Below are positions 1-4,841 of a stretch of DNA of 6,100 nucleotides, in pieces. The position numbers were made by a program, and so were the translations under genes. The DNA comes from Pseudomonadota bacterium. Lineage in GTDB: Bacteria > Pseudomonadota > Gammaproteobacteria > Burkholderiales > Burkholderiaceae_C. Numbering within the stretch: position 1 is the stretch's first letter; each line of letters opens with the position of its first letter. The DNA is taken from positions 1 through 6,100 of the forward strand of contig JAEXBL010000053.1 in assembly GCA_023394015.1 (NCBI GenBank), given 5' to 3'. Below the pieces are notes generated by a model. That model had not been told where the DNA came from. It saw only the letters and a list, made by a program, of their open reading frames with translations, and did no database searches.

Positions 1-734
1 GCCCAGATGCCCATCTCGTACAGCAGGCACATGGGAATAGCCAGCGCCAGCTGCGACACCACGTCGGGCGGCGTGACGATGGCGGCCACGACAAAGGCCA
101 GCACGATGAAGTAGCCGCGGAAGTTGCGCAGCTGATCGACCGACACCACGCCCAGGCGCGCCAGCACCACCACGGCGATCGGCACCTCGAAGGCCAGCCC
201 GAAGGCCAGGAACATGGTCAGCACGAAGCTCAGGTAGGCCTCGATGTCGGGCGCGGCGGTGATGCTTTGCGGCGCGAACTTCTGGATGGTGGAAAACACC
301 GTGCCGAACACGAAGAAGTAGCAGAACGCCACGCCCAGAAAGAACAGGATGGTGCTGGACACCACCAGCGGCAGCACCAGCCGCTTCTCGTGCGAATACA
401 GCCCCGGCGCCACGAAGGCCCACACCTGGTACAGCACCACCGGCAGCGCGATCAGAAAGGCCGCCATCAGCAGGATCTTGATCGGCACCATGAAGGGCGA
501 GATCACCGAGGTGGCGATCATCGTCGACCCCGCCGGCAGGTGTGCCACCAGCGGCGCCGCCAGCAGGTCGTACAGCTGCCCGGGGCCAGGGTAGAAGGCC
601 AGCGCCGCGGCCACGATGCCGATGGCGACGATGGAGCGGATCATCCTGTCGCGCAACTCCATCAGGTGCGTGACAAAGGGCTGCTCGGTACCGGCCAGTT
701 CGTCTTCGGGGTCGGGCTTCTTGGAATCGGTCAT
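1..734 (-). CDS. tatC: Sec-independent protein translocase TatC, 3' end outside the window
   Basis: TatC is the polytopic inner-membrane subunit that, with TatB, binds twin-arginine signal peptides and starts export of folded proteins. From ATG at 734, 244 residues are visible before the window ends; the family is usually about 250-260 residues, so only a short tail is missing. Visible family marks are the N-terminal HLMELRDR segment (residues 23-30), the periplasmic VAPGLYSHEKR stretch (about 108-118), the AFEVP motif with its conserved Glu at 183, and TPPD at 221-224. Hydrophobic spans lie at about 32-48, 84-108, 120-145, 167-190, 205-220 and from 226 on. The start gives the canonical short cytoplasmic N-terminus, but no good Shine-Dalgarno sequence precedes it. 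It is the last visible gene of the tatA-tatB-tatC set and is separated from tatB by an unusual 181-nt repeat block. Identification is secure from the motifs and the neighbours. Confidence 0.97.
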   Translation of the reverse strand, partial: MTDSKKPDPEDELAGTEQPFVTHLMELRDRMIRSIVAIGIVAAALAFYPGPGQLYDLLAAPLVAHLPAGSTMIATSVISPFMVPIKILLMAAFLIALPVVLYQVWAFVAPGLYSHEKRLVLPLVVSSTILFFLGVAFCYFFVFGTVFSTIQKFAPQSITAAPDIEAYLSFVLTMFLAFGLAFEVPIAVVVLARLGVVSVDQLRNFRGYFIVLAFVVAAIVTPPDVVSQLALAIPMCLLYEMGIW

Positions 735-919
735 GGAAAGCGATTGTCGCCGCTGCGGCGATGAAGAATGACCGCGCCTTCGGCGCATGACCTCGGCCTG
801 CGGCCGTCGATGACGCGCCCTGCGTGCTCATGACCTGGCAGGCCGCCATCATGGCGCGCCAGCGCCGTCATTGAAGGCGAAGCCGAAGTCATGGCGCGCG
901 AGCGCCAGTCATTCGTCAT
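731..919 (-). CDS. Doubtful 62-codon frame bridging tatB and tatC
   Basis: An open frame starts at ATG 919, sharing ATGA with the tatB stop (916-918), and ends at TGA 731-733, sharing ATGA with the tatC start (732-734). The predicted peptide is Arg-, Ala- and Ser-rich with no hydrophobic span, signal or recognisable domain, and it is encoded almost wholly by the palindromic repeat array. No Shine-Dalgarno sequence precedes it. The double overlap is the geometry expected for termination-reinitiation, so the frame may serve to carry ribosomes from tatB to tatC rather than to make a useful protein. Because ATGAC is the repeat's own motif, the overlaps may also be a by-product of the insertion. 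I regard a functional peptide as unlikely. Confidence 0.2.
   Translation of the reverse strand: MTNDWRSRAMTSASPSMTALARHDGGLPGHEHAGRVIDGRRPRSCAEGAVILHRRSGDNRFP
747..761 (-). other. Small hairpin just upstream of the tatC start
   Basis: TCGCCG (747-752) and CGGCGA (756-761) are perfect 6-bp arms around a 3-nt loop. On the tatC mRNA the hairpin ends 12 nt before the ATG, which is where a ribosome binding site would lie, and no AGGAGG-like sequence is visible there. It could limit independent initiation at tatC. It lies outside the ATGAC repeat array but within the block that separates tatB from tatC. A functional role is inference. Confidence 0.4.
768..919. repeat. Array of ATGAC-plus-palindrome units forming a large imperfect inverted repeat
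   Basis: On the plus strand ATGAC occurs at 768, 787, 810 and 830, then its complement GTCAT at 867, 888, 908 and 915, at spacings of mostly 19-23 nt. Sequence between the pentamers is itself often palindromic: GCGCC-TTC-GGCGC (774-786), GGCC-TGC-GGCC (795-805), GGCGCGCC at 853-860 and TGGCGC-TCGC-GCGCCA on the minus strand (892-907). The left half aligns unit by unit with the reverse complement of the right half around a centre near 850: the TCGGC-type unit at 787-809 pairs with the one at 872-892, and the GCGC-type units pair on either side. Within the right half, two copies of the ATGGCGCGC type start 40 nt apart (851, 891). This resembles clustered REP-like elements. It overlaps only the last 4 nt of tatB. 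I cannot assign it to a named family. Confidence 0.8.
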
Positions 920-1425
920 TTAGATTTGGGACGAAAACGCGCCACCCGCGCCGCGCCCGACTGCACCTGCCGCCGCACGCCATGGCGCGCCTTGTACCAC
1001 TGCGGCGTGGCGCCGCGCTTGAGGCGCCAGTTCTTGTTGGGGTGGCGGTATTCAGGCGGTGGTGGCTGCCAGGCGGGCGCGGCGTCGGTGCCCGTGCCGT
1101 CGCCACTGCCGTCGCCGAGGCTGGCGCTGCCGGTGCCGTCCAGCCCGGCCGTGGCCTCGGCCCAGTCCTTCTCGAACTCGGTCTTGGTGGCAGGAAGGCC
1201 TTTCTCGACCTCGCGGCCGGCCTCCTCCACCGATTCCTTCATCTTCTTCAGCTCGTCTAGGTCCATGGCCCGGTTGACCTCGGCCTTGACGTCGGCCACG
1301 TAGCGCTGCGCCTTGCCCAGCAGGGTGCCCACCGTGCGGGCCACGCGTGGCAGCTTCTCGGGGCCGATGACGATCAGCGCCACGGCGCCGATCAGGGCCA
1401 TCTTGGAAATACCGAGATCAAGCAC
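916..1425 (-). CDS. tatB: Sec-independent protein translocase TatB
   Basis: TatB partners TatC in the twin-arginine signal-peptide receptor at the inner membrane. The 169-residue product has one N-terminal membrane helix (about 6-20), the hinge GPEKLP (21-26), and an amphipathic, charged region (about 27-80), the standard TatA/B plan; the [23 protein letters not shown] opening separates it from TatA. A Gly/Asp/Ser/Thr linker (about 94-114) and a proline patch (PPPP near 121-124) lead to a very basic tail ending RFRPKSK, as in beta-proteobacterial TatB. The start is GTG at 1425, placing a normal-length N-terminus before the helix; only a weak ribosome binding site is visible. It follows tatA after 82 nt that contain a hairpin and a heptamer repeat. 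Its TGA stop lies inside an ATGAC pentamer of the downstream array. Confidence 0.96.
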   Translation of the reverse strand: MLDLGISKMALIGAVALIVIGPEKLPRVARTVGTLLGKAQRYVADVKAEVNRAMDLDELKKMKESVEEAGREVEKGLPATKTEFEKDWAEATAGLDGTGSASLGDGSGDGTGTDAAPAWQPPPPEYRHPNKNWRLKRGATPQWYKARHGVRRQVQSGAARVARFRPKSK

Positions 1426-1463
1426 GGATCAAGCGTTCAATATGGAGCATGAAGGGTTGGTTT

Positions 1464-1498
1464 GCACGCTCAACGCCCAACGCTGAACGCCGAACCGG
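1464..1498. repeat. Heptanucleotide tandem repeat between tatA and tatB
   Basis: Reading the plus strand in sevens from 1464 gives GCACGCT, CAACGCC, CAACGCT, GAACGCC and GAACCGG. The core AACGC falls at 1472, 1479 and 1486, exactly 7 nt apart, with degenerate units at each end. On the tat mRNA this reads as GGCGTTS-type units. It ends where the tatA 3' hairpin begins. Short heptamer arrays can change copy number by slippage; any effect on tatB is inference. Confidence 0.6.
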
Positions 1499-1520
1499 AA
1501 AAAACCTTCAGGTTTTTTCC
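1497..1520 (-). other. Perfect 10-bp hairpin spanning the tatA stop codon
   Basis: GGAAAAAACC (1497-1506) and GGTTTTTTCC (1511-1520) are perfect 10-bp complementary arms around a 4-nt loop. On the tatA mRNA the TGA stop (1508-1510) falls in the loop and the second arm carries six U residues. There is no U-tract after the stem, since GG and CGG follow, so it is not a textbook intrinsic terminator. It is well placed as a 3'-end stabiliser or partial attenuator between tatA and tatB. TatA is known in other bacteria to be made in large excess over TatB and TatC, which such an element could support. Confidence 0.6.
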
Positions 1521-1738
1521 TTGGCCTGCACGTCGATGGTTTCCTTGGTCGCGCCAGCGTTGGTGACCTGGCCGGCCGGCGGTGCGTCGCCCTCGGCCGT
1601 GCCGTCCTTCATGCCGTCCTTGAAGCCCTTGACGGCGCCGCCCAGGTCGGAACCGATGTTCTTCAGCTTCTTGGTGCCAAAGATCATGACCACGATGAGC
1701 AGCACGATCAGCCAGTGCCAGATGGAAAAAGTACCCAT
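1508..1738 (-). CDS. tatA: Sec-independent protein translocase TatA
   Basis: TatA is the pore- or patch-forming subunit that is recruited to the TatBC-substrate complex and lets folded proteins cross the inner membrane. The 76-residue product opens [20 protein letters not shown], the single membrane helix, followed by the FGTKK hinge (20-24), an amphipathic helix containing [14 protein letters not shown] (about 32-45), and a short acidic, polar tail. Length and order fit TatA and not TatB. ATG at 1738 is supported by AAGGAGA six nucleotides upstream. It follows the HIT gene after 96 nt, so it may have its own promoter as well as readthrough from his/HIT. A perfect hairpin spans its stop codon. 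Confidence 0.97.
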   Translation of the reverse strand: MGTFSIWHWLIVLLIVVMIFGTKKLKNIGSDLGGAVKGFKDGMKDGTAEGDAPPAGQVTNAGATKETIDVQAKEKT

Positions 1739-1744
1739 GTCGAA

Positions 1745-1751
1745 TCTCCTT
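1745..1751 (-). promoter_or_regulatory. Strong ribosome binding site of tatA
   Basis: AAGGAGA on the minus strand lies 6 nt before the tatA ATG. It is a much better Shine-Dalgarno sequence than anything in front of tatB or tatC, which fits the expected higher output of TatA. A small hairpin (1756-1770) ends 4 nt upstream of it. Confidence 0.75.
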
Positions 1752-1755
1752 GCCT

Positions 1756-1770
1756 GCGTCGCAACGACGC
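1756..1770 (-). other. Hairpin in the tatA leader
   Basis: GCGTCG (1756-1761) and CGACGC (1765-1770) form a perfect 6-bp stem with a 3-nt loop, just upstream of the tatA Shine-Dalgarno sequence. It leaves the binding site free, so it could shield the 5' end or be neutral. Function is inference. Confidence 0.35.
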
Positions 1771-1834
1771 TGTTGGAACCATTTTAGACGCCGGGCGTGA
1801 CGGGCGGGTTCCGCCGCCGCCAGCGCCCGCCCCT

Positions 1835-2212
1835 TCAGCCCCTGGCCCAGGGGCGCGGCCCGCCCATCACGTGCACGTGCAGGTGGTGCACCTCCTGCCC
1901 GCCCTCGGTGCCGGTGTTCACCACGATGCGGAAACCGCCGTCCGGATACGGGTTGCAGCCCTGCTCCAGCGCCAGGCGCGGCGCCAGCGCCATGATGCGG
2001 CCCAGCAGCGCCTCGTGCTCGGGACCCACGTGCGCCATCGACACGATGTGGGCCTTGGGCACGATCAGAAAGTGCACCGGCGCCCAGGGGTTGATGTCGT
2101 GAAAGGCGTACAGCGCCTCATCTTCGTACACCTTGCTGGAGGGAATCTGGCCGGCCACGATCTTGCAGAAGATGCAGTCCGGGTCGGCGGTGGGGTCAAG
2201 AGGCGTGGTCAT
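1835..2212 (-). CDS. HIT-family (histidine triad) nucleotide-binding protein
   Basis: HIT proteins of this branch are small cytosolic nucleotide phosphoramidases or hydrolases that cleave AMP-linked substrates. With ATG at 2212 the product has 125 residues and starts MTTPLDPTADPDC. The CIFCKIVAGQIPSSKVYED segment (13-31) holds the CxxC typical of Hint-like proteins, and HHLHVHVM (109-116) is the histidine triad, with H112 as the expected nucleophile. A GTG at 2251 would add 13 residues, but these are not family-like and the ATG start matches normal Hint length. Neither start has a clear Shine-Dalgarno sequence. The gene sits 63 nt after patatin and 96 nt before tatA; a HIT gene between the his and tat genes is common in related genomes. 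The physiological substrate cannot be read from the sequence. Confidence 0.93.
   Translation of the reverse strand: MTTPLDPTADPDCIFCKIVAGQIPSSKVYEDEALYAFHDINPWAPVHFLIVPKAHIVSMAHVGPEHEALLGRIMALAPRLALEQGCNPYPDGGFRIVVNTGTEGGQEVHHLHVHVMGGPRPWARG
1838..1854 (-). other. Palindrome at the 3' end of the HIT gene
   Basis: GCCCCTGG (1838-1845) and CCAGGGGC (1847-1854) are perfect 8-nt arms around one base, in the last codons before the HIT stop. A second pair, GGGCGGG (1802-1808) and CCCGCCC (1826-1832), lies just downstream in the HIT-tatA gap. There is no T-tract, so an intrinsic terminator is not supported. The pair may mark a weak 3' boundary or pause before tatA. Confidence 0.35.
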
Positions 2213-2251
2213 GCAGGGGTCCGTAGTTTGAAAAGGGTGCGGCGAGCTCAC

Positions 2252-2296
2252 CGCGGCACCGTGCGGCGGGGTTCATCATCGCGGCACCGTGCGGCG
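2252..2296. repeat. 17-bp direct repeat around the patatin stop codon
   Basis: CGCGGCACCGTGCGGCG occurs exactly at 2252-2268 and 2280-2296, a 28-nt period. The upstream copy in the gene's direction (2280-2296) encodes the last residues (RRTVPR region) just before the stop, and the second copy lies in the spacer before the HIT gene. Each copy holds a GCAC-C-GTGC palindrome. It looks like a short local duplication at the end of the gene. Confidence 0.7.
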
Positions 2297-3382
2297 CCGG
2301 GGCCCTGCCTGTTCGCGGATCTCGATGCGCTGGTCGGGCGCCAGCGCCATGTCCACCGTGGCGCGCACGCCGACGGCGTCGAAGTGCCGGTGCACCCATT
2401 CCGCGCCGGCGGCGCGCCCAAGCTCGAACAGCTTGCTGACGAAGCCGGTGTCGAAGCGCACCTTGGTGGCAGCGCCAAAGCCGGCCAGCACGCTGCCACC
2501 GTCGATGTGGTGCAGCAGCACGTTCTTGTACTTGCCGGGCGGAAACTGGCCCTCCTCCAGCAGCCGGTGCACGAAGTTGATGGAGCGGATCTCGGCCATC
2601 AGGCCGGCGTTGAAGGTGATCTCGTTGACGCGGTCGGCGATCTCCATGGCGCCGGAGGGCAGCGTGGGCACCACGCTGGGGTTGATCTGCACCAGCAGCA
2701 CGTCGCTGGTGAGGGTGCGGTAGATCAGCGGGTAGATCGGCGGGTTGCCGGCAAAGCCGCCGTCCCAGTAATGCTGGTCGCCGATCTGCACCGCCTTGAA
2801 GGCCGTCGGCAGGCAGGCCGAGGCCATCACCACGTCCACCGACAGCTGCTCGCCCGTGAACACCTCGCCGCGGCCAGTGCGCACGTTGGTGGCGCTGACG
2901 AACAACTGGATGCCGGCGTGGCGGTTGAGCAGCTCGAAGTCGATGTCGCGCTGGATCAGCTGGCGCAGCGGGTTGATGCCCAGCGGGTTGGCCTGGTAGG
3001 GTGACAGCCACTGGGTGAACATGTTTATGAAGGCGAACGCGCCCGGGATCGGCACGCCGGCCGAGAAGATGCCCATCACGCCGACGCCGTCCCACAGCCG
3101 GCGCAGCGAGCGGCGCGCCCGGGCGCGGGCCTCGGCGCCGCCCAGGCCGTCGCGGTGCGCCTCGGCAAAGCCCTGCGCCAGCGCCACCGCGTTCATGGCG
3201 CCGGAGCTGGTGCCGCTGATGCTGTCGATGTCCAGGCGGCCGTCCTCCAGCAGCGCATCCAGCACGCCCCAGGTGAAGGCGCCGTGCGAGCCGCCGCCTT
3301 GCAGCGCCAGGTTGACCGGCTTGCTGGCCGGGGGCGCACCCTTCTTGGCGCGGCGCCCGGGTGGAGGTGCCGGCTCAGCCAT
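2276..3382 (-). CDS. Patatin-like phospholipase family protein
   Basis: Patatin-like proteins are serine lipid acyl hydrolases with a Ser-Asp dyad. The 368-residue product has a basic, proline-rich N-terminus (1-22), then LALQGGGSHGAF with the oxyanion-hole glycines (29-34), GTSSG (57-61) with nucleophile S59, and YWDGGFAGNPP with catalytic D207, so the full dyad is present. No signal peptide or membrane helix is evident, so it is probably cytosolic or peripheral. The ATG at 3382 overlaps the stop of the upstream membrane-protein gene by 8 nt (ATGGCTGA), indicating translational coupling. The C-terminal 100 residues are less family-like, and the last codons lie in a 17-bp direct repeat. Possible roles are membrane-lipid turnover or acyl-chain removal; the substrate is unknown. 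In related his-tat clusters I would expect the HIT gene here, so patatin looks like an added member. Confidence 0.92.
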   Translation of the reverse strand: MAEPAPPPGRRAKKGAPPASKPVNLALQGGGSHGAFTWGVLDALLEDGRLDIDSISGTSSGAMNAVALAQGFAEAHRDGLGGAEARARARRSLRRLWDGVGVMGIFSAGVPIPGAFAFINMFTQWLSPYQANPLGINPLRQLIQRDIDFELLNRHAGIQLFVSATNVRTGRGEVFTGEQLSVDVVMASACLPTAFKAVQIGDQHYWDGGFAGNPPIYPLIYRTLTSDVLLVQINPSVVPTLPSGAMEIADRVNEITFNAGLMAEIRSINFVHRLLEEGQFPPGKYKNVLLHHIDGGSVLAGFGAATKVRFDTGFVSKLFELGRAAGAEWVHRHFDAVGVRATVDMALAPDQRIEIREQAGPRRRTVPR

Positions 3383-3785
3383 TCAAGGCGCGGCCGGCGT
3401 TCATGCGCACCATGCCCTTGACGATGCGGTAGAGGAACCAGATGGAGATGATGGCCCAGGCGATGGCGCCCGGCAGGTACAGCAGCAGGAACAGCGGCGC
3501 CGTCACCACGTAGAGCACGCCGGCCCACACCACGGTGCGGATGCGCCACCTGAAGTGGCTGGCCTGCCAGGTGCCGGCGGCATCGTCCTTCTTCACCAGG
3601 TCCATCACCAGCGCAATGATGAGCAGCCCGATGCTGACCTGCGCCCCCGGCACCACCGCGGCCACGGCCACCACCAGGTGCAGGATGTAGCTGACCCAGC
3701 CCCAGGTCTTGAGCGTGTCGGCCGCCCTGGCGGCGTCGCGGCGGCCGTGGATGGGCTCCACGTCGATGATGTCGTTGTTGCTCAT
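3375..3785 (-). CDS. Small multi-pass inner-membrane protein, DUF4870/COG3671-like
   Basis: This is a 136-residue protein of unknown function. A polar N-terminus (1-26, with acidic residues and RRDAAR) is followed by hydrophobic spans at about 27-45, 47-64, 83-104 and 105-124, then a basic end (KGMVRMNAGR), giving three or four membrane helices. A charged VKKDDAAGTWQASHFRWRIRT segment (64-84) between the second and third spans resembles the loop of the DUF4870/COG3671 membrane proteins, which have no defined role. ATG at 3785 is chosen because AAAGGAG (3793-3799) lies 7 nt upstream and the residues before it are not membrane-protein-like. It follows hisE by 25 nt and overlaps patatin by 8 nt, so it belongs to the same operon. 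The family name is a recollection from pattern; the membrane topology is directly visible. Confidence 0.85.
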   Translation of the reverse strand: MSNNDIIDVEPIHGRRDAARAADTLKTWGWVSYILHLVVAVAAVVPGAQVSIGLLIIALVMDLVKKDDAAGTWQASHFRWRIRTVVWAGVLYVVTAPLFLLLYLPGAIAWAIISIWFLYRIVKGMVRMNAGRALNG

Positions 3786-3792
3786 GATCCGG

Positions 3793-3799
3793 CTCCTTT
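3793..3799 (-). promoter_or_regulatory. Ribosome binding site of the small membrane protein
   Basis: AAAGGAG on the minus strand, 7 nt before the ATG at 3785. It decides the start against a longer in-frame reading that runs up to 3941 inside hisE. Confidence 0.7.
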
Positions 3800-3810
3800 C
3801 GTGCGGCAGG

Positions 3811-4185
3811 TCATTCGGCTTCGCGCTGCTGCAGCTTGCGCAGCGCCTTTTCCTCGATGCCTGAGAGTCCCTCGCGGCGCGCCAGTTCCGCCACCACGTC
3901 GGCGGCAGAGAGGCCGTAGTGCGCCAGCGCCACCATGCCATGAAACCACAGGTCGGCCATCTCGGCCACGATCTTCGCGCGTGCGGCCTGCGCGTCGGCG
4001 GCGTGCTCGGCGTCCTTGGCGGCCATCACCACCTCGGTGGCCTCCTCGCCGATCTTCTTCAAAAAGGCGTCCGGCCCCTTGTGCAGCAGGCGCGCGACGT
4101 AGCTCTTTTCAGGATCGCCGCCGGCCGATGGCCTGCGGCTGTCGATGACGGCCGCCAGGCGCGCCAGGGGGTCTTGCTCGGGCAT
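3811..4185 (-). CDS. hisE: Phosphoribosyl-ATP pyrophosphatase
   Basis: HisE hydrolyses phosphoribosyl-ATP to phosphoribosyl-AMP and pyrophosphate, the second step of histidine synthesis, in the cytosol. The 124-residue product has the normal stand-alone length. [31 protein letters not shown] (28-58) contains the GEEATE metal-binding helix, and [13 protein letters not shown] (75-87) gives the second acidic ExxD pair of the MazG-like all-alpha fold. ATG at 4185 follows the hisI stop by 6 nt with only a weak ribosome binding site, so translation is probably coupled to hisI. Enterobacteria fuse HisI and HisE; here they are separate genes. Codons 12-18 (VIDSRRP) share 20 of 21 bases with one unit of the tatB-tatC repeat array, which is odd but may be chance. 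Confidence 0.97.
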   Translation of the reverse strand: MPEQDPLARLAAVIDSRRPSAGGDPEKSYVARLLHKGPDAFLKKIGEEATEVVMAAKDAEHAADAQAARAKIVAEMADLWFHGMVALAHYGLSAADVVAELARREGLSGIEEKALRKLQQREAE

Positions 4186-4191
4186 GGGTGA

Positions 4192-4581
4192 TTACTTGTA
4201 GATCGACTCCGGGTCTTTCAAGACTGGCTCCACGGCCTGCCAGGCGCCGTCCTTCAGCACGCTGAAGAAGCAGCTGTGGCGCCCGGTGTGGCAGGCGATG
4301 CCGGGCTGGTGGCCGAGCTGCGTCACCTTGAGCAGCACCACGTCGTTGTCGCAGTCGACGCGGATCTCGTGCACCGTCTGCACGTGGCCCGATTCCTCGC
4401 CCTTGAACCACAGCCTGCCGCGCGAGCGGCTGTAGTACACGGCGCGGCCCAGCTCGGCCGTCTTGGCCAGCGCCTCGCGGTTCATCCAGGCGAACATCAG
4501 CACGTCGCCCGTGCCCTGCTCCTGCGCGATCACGGGCACCAGGCCCTGCGCGTCCCACTTCACTTGGTCCAGCCAGTTCAT
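4192..4581 (-). CDS. hisI: Phosphoribosyl-AMP cyclohydrolase
   Basis: HisI opens the adenine ring of phosphoribosyl-AMP, the third step of histidine synthesis, as a cytosolic zinc enzyme. The 129-residue product starts [27 protein letters not shown] (74-80) carries the metal-binding aspartates and a zinc cysteine (C77), and [13 protein letters not shown] (95-106) supplies the other two (C97, C104), so the site is complete. ATG at 4581 is preferred over an in-frame start at 4638 because upstream residues are not family-like and the former gives the usual length. No strong Shine-Dalgarno sequence is visible. It is the first gene of the his-tat run in this window and is preceded by gdhA, not by hisF, across a 260-bp gap rich in repeats. 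Its promoter is not evident. Confidence 0.97.
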   Translation of the reverse strand: MNWLDQVKWDAQGLVPVIAQEQGTGDVLMFAWMNREALAKTAELGRAVYYSRSRGRLWFKGEESGHVQTVHEIRVDCDNDVVLLKVTQLGHQPGIACHTGRHSCFFSVLKDGAWQAVEPVLKDPESIYK

Positions 4582-4633
4582 GGGGCGATTGTCGAGGATT
4601 CGGGTGACGTGAGCAGCCGCAAAAACCGACGCT

Positions 4634-4665
4634 CTCAATTTAATTGCTACTTGCGCTTATCCAGC
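4634..4665. repeat. AT-rich relic resembling a dispersed Comamonadaceae intergenic repeat
   Basis: An AT-rich patch (AATTTAATT at 4637-4645) followed by GCTACTTGCGCTTATCCAG (4646-4664) stands out from the surrounding high-GC DNA. From memory, closely similar GCTnCTTGCGCTT sequences recur between genes in Comamonadaceae, usually as half of a longer palindrome. Only one arm is seen here, so it would be a degraded copy. The family match is a recollection, not a search result. The remainder of the gap, 4582-4633 and 4665-4738, shows nothing I can name. Confidence 0.4.
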
Positions 4666-4738
4666 AGGCGGCAGCAGCGGATTTGACCCTTCAGTCCCGG
4701 CATCGATGGTCGAACGGCCGCGGAGCAGGCCGCCCCAG

Positions 4739-4787
4739 ATCACCACGGCCGGGCTTGCCCCGGCCGTCGGTGATGCCCCTTGAGGGG
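4739..4787. repeat. Long hairpin and adjacent palindrome in the gdhA-hisI gap
   Basis: ATCACC plus ACGGCCGGG (4739-4753) pairs with CCCGGCCGT, a one-base bulge (C4768) and GGTGAT (4759-4774) around a 5-nt loop: 15 bp in all. A second hairpin, CCCCT (4776-4780) with AGGGG (4783-4787), follows at once. Reading from gdhA, the hairpins lie 55-103 nt after its stop with no U-tract, so they are not canonical terminators, though they could slow polymerase or protect the gdhA 3' end. The make-up resembles a dispersed intergenic repeat. Confidence 0.6.
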
Positions 4788-4841
4788 GTGGCGAAACATG
4801 GCGAAGCCAGTGGAGCCTGGGGTGAGCTGATTCTTGGGTGG

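Noticed and set aside
267..764. Long plus-strand open frame opposite tatC
   Set aside because: His-, Arg- and Gln-rich translation typical of the antisense of a high-GC gene; the minus strand encodes a complete TatC core.
768..919. CRISPR array
   Set aside because: Pentamer repeats and palindromic spacers with orientation reversal do not match CRISPR repeats of 23 nt or more with unrelated spacers.
1781..1786. TAAAAT on the minus strand, about 45 nt before tatA, as a -10 box
   Set aside because: The hexamer is good, but no TTGACA-like -35 lies 16-18 nt upstream (the sequence there is ACCCGC) and there is no extended -10. A tatA promoter here is possible but unsupported.
1801..1854. Intrinsic terminator after the HIT gene
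   Set aside because: The palindromes are present but no T-tract follows on the minus strand; readthrough into tatA remains likely.
2213..2251. Longer HIT start at GTG 2251
   Set aside because: It adds 13 residues unlike the family, while ATG 2212 gives the normal Hint N-terminus.
1715..3004. 429-codon plus-strand open frame across HIT and patatin
   Set aside because: Low-complexity His/Ala/Val/Arg translation with no domain, lying opposite two genes with intact catalytic motifs.
3015..4148. 377-codon plus-strand open frame across patatin, the membrane protein and hisE
   Set aside because: Pro/Arg/Ala-rich antisense frame with no recognisable motif; a by-product of high GC.
4633..4645. TTGAGA and TAAATT on the minus strand as a hisI promoter
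   Set aside because: Neither hexamer has a partner at correct spacing, and the patch is better explained as a repeat relic.
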